This document shows, piece after piece, positions 60,496-64,000 of a stretch of DNA of 64,000 nt. Below the pieces are notes generated by a model, which did not search any database, was not told where the DNA came from, and saw nothing but the letters and a program-made list of their open reading frames with translations. The position numbers and the translations under genes were made by a program. Position 1 is the stretch's first letter; every line of letters starts with the position of its first letter. This DNA is from Tolypeutes matacus (lineage: Eukaryota > Chordata > Mammalia > Cingulata > Chlamyphoridae), in the NCBI GenBank assembly GCA_026826555.1, contig JAKSZT010054001.1, forward strand, positions 1,800,151 through 1,864,150. The letters are read 5' to 3'.

Positions 60496-60508
60496 AAACA
60501 CAATTTGA

Positions 60509-60772
60509 GGGGAGCAGATGTGGCTCAAGCTGTTGAGCGCCTGCTTCCCATATGGGAGGTCCTGGTTTCTGTTCCTGGTGCCTCCTAAAAACAAACAAAA
60601 AAGCCAAATACCAAGCAAACAAATGAAAAAACCAACTCAAGGCAAACAAAAGAAAAAACCAACTCAGGGGAACCAATGTGGCTCAGTGGTTGAGTGCCAA
60701 CTTCCCACATAAGAGGTCCTGGGTTCAATCTCTGGCCCTGATATATCAAAACAAAAAACAAAACAAAAAAAA
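60509..60772 (+). mobile_element. Dimeric tRNA-derived SINE
   Basis: The left monomer (60509-60585: ggagcagatgtggctcaagc ... gtgcctcc) and right monomer (60667-60740: ggggaaccaatgtggctcag, B box gggttcaatc) are joined by a linker with two related units, 'caaacaaatgaaaaaaccaac' and 'caaacaaaagaaaaaaccaac' (60618-60663). The TSD acaatttga lies at 60500-60508 and 60773-60781 and brackets the whole pair. The tail is AAAACA-rich. Confidence 0.88.
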
Positions 60773-60875
60773 ACAATTTGAATATGAAGGTTATAAGTAG
60801 ATCTGAGCAGACAAAGGATGAGGATGGCCAAGTAGTTAACCAGGGGTCAGGGATGGCAATGAATATCTAGGTCAG

Positions 60876-61057
60876 CAAGTGGTTCTCAAACAATCCTCAA
60901 CAGCGGCAACATCACCTAAGAACTTTCTAGAAAAGCAAGTTCTTGGGCCCATTCAAATTTACTGTCAGAAATTCTGGGTGTCAGCAATCTGTGCATAAAC
61001 ATGTATTAACAAACCTTTCAGGTGATTCTAATGCATGCTAAAATTTGAGAATCCCTG
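60876..61057 (+). mobile_element. MER5-like hAT remnant, copy 1
   Basis: 'caagtggttctcaaac' at the start and 'aaatttgagaatccctg' at the end are inverted, with 'acatcacctaagaactttctagaaa', 'cttgggcccattc' and 'caggtgattctaatgcatgc' between, as in MER5A. Confidence 0.78.
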
Positions 61058-61078
61058 CCTAAGGGAATAGTTAGGTGA

Positions 61079-61255
61079 ACCACAGCCCATGCTACACATT
61101 AGAATCCCTTCATGGGCTTTCACAACATACCTATGCCTGGACACCACCAGGCCCAAGTAATTTAGAGAATCTCCAGTGTTGGTAAATGAGCATCCTTATT
61201 ATTTTAGAAGGTCTCTAGGTGATACTAATAAACAACCAGGATTGAGAACTGCTGG
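61079..61255 (+). mobile_element. MER5-like hAT remnant, copy 2
   Basis: 'cccatgctacacattagaatccc', 'atgcctggacaccaccaggccc', 'agagaatctccagtgttgg' and a terminal 'ccaggattgagaactgctgg' give the MER5A order again. It follows copy 1 by about 20 bp in the same orientation. Confidence 0.72.
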
Positions 61256-61261
61256 TCTAAC

Positions 61262-62045
61262 CAATGCATCAACCCAACAATTTGAGTTACAAATTGGAAA
61301 AGAATCACATAGGGCTGAGAACTTTGGTATATTCTTCCCCAGTAGCTGAAAGAACGTGTACACATTTAAAGGGAGTATCATCTACTTTATTTTACTCCTA
61401 TTTATCAATGTGTTAAAAAGAAGAGGAATGCTTTGGAAGAGAAATTTTAAGTGTTATTTGGAAATAAGTATTATTTAAAGTGTTATCTGAGAAATAATTA
61501 AATTTATGTCATAGGCCAATTTAATACTCATATACACAAGGAAATCTGATCATTGAAATTACGTACACTAAATACTTACTTGCCCAAGACTCATAATAAC
61601 TTAAAACTTACAGCTACTCATGGTATTGAGCATGAAGGTTAACAATCCTATAACAACCCTCCATAATAATAACAGGAAGTATTCACAGCACAGCAGTAAG
61701 TAATAAGGACAACAGCATACATTTACCACAAATTTTCATACATATCATCCCACTCCTTGTAAAAATCCTGTGGGGTAGGTCATATAACCTTCATTGAACA
61801 CTAATAATTACTATTCATGATGAGGATCCACTTCATCAGAGAGTGATAACTTTTGCTCAAAATATTTTGCTTAAGAAAATAAGGAATAAAATAGGCAAAG
61901 ATTTCTCACTCAAAAATGCAAAAAGTACTAATACAGAAAGAAATGAGATAAATAAGGAAATAAGAACTAAAATAGGCAAAGTTTTCTCAGCAGAATACAA
62001 AAAATTATTAATCAAAAAAGAAAAAATAATTTTATTGAAGTCCAA
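61262..62045. other. No gene seen; 81-bp tandem duplication at 61885-62045
   Basis: Mostly AT-rich unassigned DNA. Around 61890 and 61971 the motif aataggcaaag(a/t)tttctca recurs with an 81-base offset, followed in both by an A-rich stretch with 'atacaaa/tgcaaaaa', 'ttaat' and 'gaaa', suggesting a diverged local duplication. The frame at 61843-62052 spans it. Possibly part of the old L1 next door. Confidence 0.45.
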
Positions 62046-62049
62046 TTTA

Positions 62050-62910
62050 TAAAGAATTTTTGTTTATCAAAAGAGTAAAATGGCAAGACAAAGACTGAAA
62101 GATGATATTCATAATTCATATCTGATAATGGACTCATGACCAAAATATAAAAAGAACTACCACAAGCCATTGAGAAAAAGACAAACAACTGATTTTAAAA
62201 TGGGAAAAGAAAAGAAAACAAAACAAAACAAAAAACAAATAGGCATTCACAAACAAGAGGATATTCAAATGGCTGACAAGCATGTGAAAAAGTATTTAAC
62301 ACTATTCTTCTCAAGGAAATACAAATTTAAAAACATGATGAGATACCACTACACATCTACCAGAATGCTAAACATTCTAAGCACGTACCTTATGACCCAG
62401 CAATTCCACTCCTGGTGTCCCAAGAGAAGTGAGTCCAGTTGCTCACCAGAAGACACATTCAAGGATCTTCATGGCAGTTTTATTCATAATAGTTAAACTC
62501 TGAGGAAAACTTGAGTGCCCACTAACAGAATAATGGATGAATGTTGGTATATATGAACAATAGGAATACTACACAGTAATAAAAAGAATGACTGCTTGTA
62601 TATGCAACAACACTGATGAAGCTCAAAAATGTTTTATTGAGTGAAAGAGGACAGACACAAAAGAGAACATGAGTGTAAGCCCATTAATTTGAAGTTCAAG
62701 AACAGGCAAAACAAATAGATGGTGACAGAGCTAAGAATAATTAGGGGCCACCAGGGTGGGCATAAACTGAGAAGGGTTCTGAGAAAGCCTTCTGGGATGC
62801 TGGAAATGTTCCATATTCAATTGGTGGTGGTTTCACAAGTACATGTACTTAAGATCAGTCCACTCTACTGTGTTAAATAAGACAGTTTATAAAAATAAAG
62901 AAGATGACAA
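62050..62910 (+). repeat. Ancient L1 ORF2 3' end and 3' UTR
   Basis: Reads the late L1 ORF2 order on the plus strand: 'agagtaaaatggcaagacaaagac', 'tctgataatggactcatgaccaaaatat', 'aatggctgacaagcatgtgaaaaag', 'gagataccactacacatct', 'atgacccagcaattccac' and 'gaatactacacagtaataaaaa', followed by a diverged 3' UTR ending near 'aaaaataaagaagatg'. Frames are broken. Confidence 0.85.
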
Positions 62911-62914
62911 GGAA

Positions 62915-63330
62915 AAGTGTAATCCATTTTCAAAGGCAGCATCTAAAATCATTCCACCAACAGCAGTTTGTTTATTTTAATAATTTGTAAGGTTTAAAAC
63001 CATATCTTACTGTTTACCCTATAAATAATACTTAAGCTAGTTTTTACAAGTTTTTAATAATGGGGAATGAAAAGAATAAAAAAATACATTTATTTCCCAT
63101 CACCCTTGACCATTTATATAAACATACTCCATCTGAAAATAGATCATATTTCTCAACCTCACTATAATTTCTTCTTTAGATTTTGGATGTTAAAACCTAT
63201 CTTAATAGATATCGTTGGTCATGTTTCTAGTTACTTTATGTTGTTGAAGCAAAATTAGACTCAAATTCTGGGCATGCATACTTTAATACTGGATAAAATT
63301 GATCACTTCTGTAATCACGTTATTAGAATA
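62915..63330. other. No gene seen; unassigned DNA
   Basis: AT-rich with a TA dinucleotide run at 63331-63345 at its right edge. Nothing else recognised. Confidence 0.45.
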
Positions 63331-63345
63331 TATATATATATATAT

Positions 63346-63735
63346 CTTTAAGATTTATTTATTTATCCACCCCCCACCCCCCAATGTTTTGGGCTCGATG
63401 TTTGCTCCCTATGTCTGCTTGTCTTCTCTTTAGGTAGCACCGGGAAGCAATCCTGGGAACTTCCAGAGTGGAGAGAGGTGTTCAATCTCTTGCACCACCT
63501 CAGCTCCTTGGTCTGCTGCATTTCTTATTGTCTATCTTCTGTGTCTCTTTTTGTTGCCTGGTCTTGCTGAGCTAGCTCTCCGCATGAGCCAACACTCCAC
63601 ACGGGCCAGCACTCCTGTGTGGGCCAGCTCGCTGCGCAGGCCAGTTTGCTTTTCACCAGGAGGCTCCAGGAATCGAACCCTGGACCTCCCATATGGTAGA
63701 TGGAAGCCCAATCACTTGAGCCATATCTGCTTCCC
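63346..63735 (-). mobile_element. Long (two-part) xenarthran SINE
   Basis: The same long form as 16642-17077. On the minus strand: head gggaagcagatatggctc (63735-63718), B box ggttcgattcc, 'agctggcccac' units, 'acaacaaaaagagac', second part 'ggagctgaggtggtgcaag' and an A-rich end 'aaataaataaatctt' at about 63350. Flanked by tatatatatat-type sequence on both sides (63331-63345 and 63736-63748), which is either a TSD or insertion into a TA run. Confidence 0.88.
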
Positions 63736-63749
63736 TATATATATATATT

Positions 63750-64000
63750 TAAATCAACCATACTTAAGCTGGAAACAATTAGAATATCAATCTAGTAATA
63801 TTTTCAGAAACAGCAAAAAAGGCATAACTGTGAAAAATGCTATTTTGCATTGTGTTGTTAAGTTACTATTTTCATAAACAACCAGTTTTAGAGATATTGT
63901 AATGAATATTGAATATATAACTTCAAATATTTATGCTGCTTCTCTCTGGTCAGGCAGAGAGTGTGGAACATCATTGTCTTAAATTGACACCAGCTGCTTC
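63750..64000. other. No gene seen; window end
   Basis: AT-rich DNA with no recognised element. The final bases 'ccagctgcttc' could be the start of another minus-strand SINE cut by the window edge, but this is too short to call. Confidence 0.3.

Noticed and set aside
60565..60665. Repeated A/C-rich units resembling a CRISPR or satellite array
   Set aside because: They are the linker of a dimeric SINE with only two imperfect units, and this is a vertebrate nuclear sequence.

Overview
This window is nuclear DNA from a placental mammal, most likely a xenarthran. The clue is a set of tRNA-derived SINEs of the armadillo/sloth/anteater (DAS-like) type. They carry a head of the form GGGAGCAGATGTGGCTCA and a B box close to GGTTCGATCCC, and the long forms have a body I associate more with sloths or anteaters than with armadillo. 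The order-level call is fairly secure; the sloth/anteater preference is inference from remembered repeat consensus sequences. The DNA is AT-rich and gene-poor. I found no functional protein-coding exon and no functional RNA gene. The open frames present are repeat remnants, processed pseudogenes or chance.

Layout. 1-11,000 is mostly unassigned single-copy-like DNA with old remnants (L1, MER5, MIR, an MLT1-like LTR) and a pyrimidine/GT simple-repeat block. 11,040-13,890 holds a BCCIP processed pseudogene with an 18-bp target-site duplication (TSD), itself split by an L1-tailed retroposon and a SINE. 16,400-22,040 carries a nested SINE cluster, two MLT1-like LTRs, a lone SINE and a 551-bp solo LTR with a 5-bp TSD. 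23,030-24,300 is a decayed antisense L1 split by a SINE, and 25,229-25,386 is a very short young L1 tail.

27,905-31,915 is a composite of old L1 pieces, a SINE, and a GAPDH processed pseudogene interrupted by a 1.4-kb young L1. 38,350-51,036 is a mosaic: an LTR, an L1 3' end split by a 461-bp solo LTR, MIRs, and an internally deleted endogenous retrovirus (paired LTRs at 40,965 and 50,561). A full-length 6.1-kb L1 (42,663-48,748) has landed inside that provirus. 51,040-64,000 returns to old repeats (MIR, MLT1-like, MER20, MER5), two dimeric SINEs, a second L1-tailed retroposon, an L1 3' remnant and a terminal long SINE.

The unifying process is retrotransposition by L1. L1 copied itself at three sites here (25.2, 29.0 and 42.7 kb), and very probably mobilised the BCCIP and GAPDH mRNAs, the SINEs and two copies of a non-autonomous element that shares an L1-type 3' tail. 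Exact TSDs allow many of the insertions to be ordered in time. Family names are from memory of consensus sequences and were not checked by a database search.
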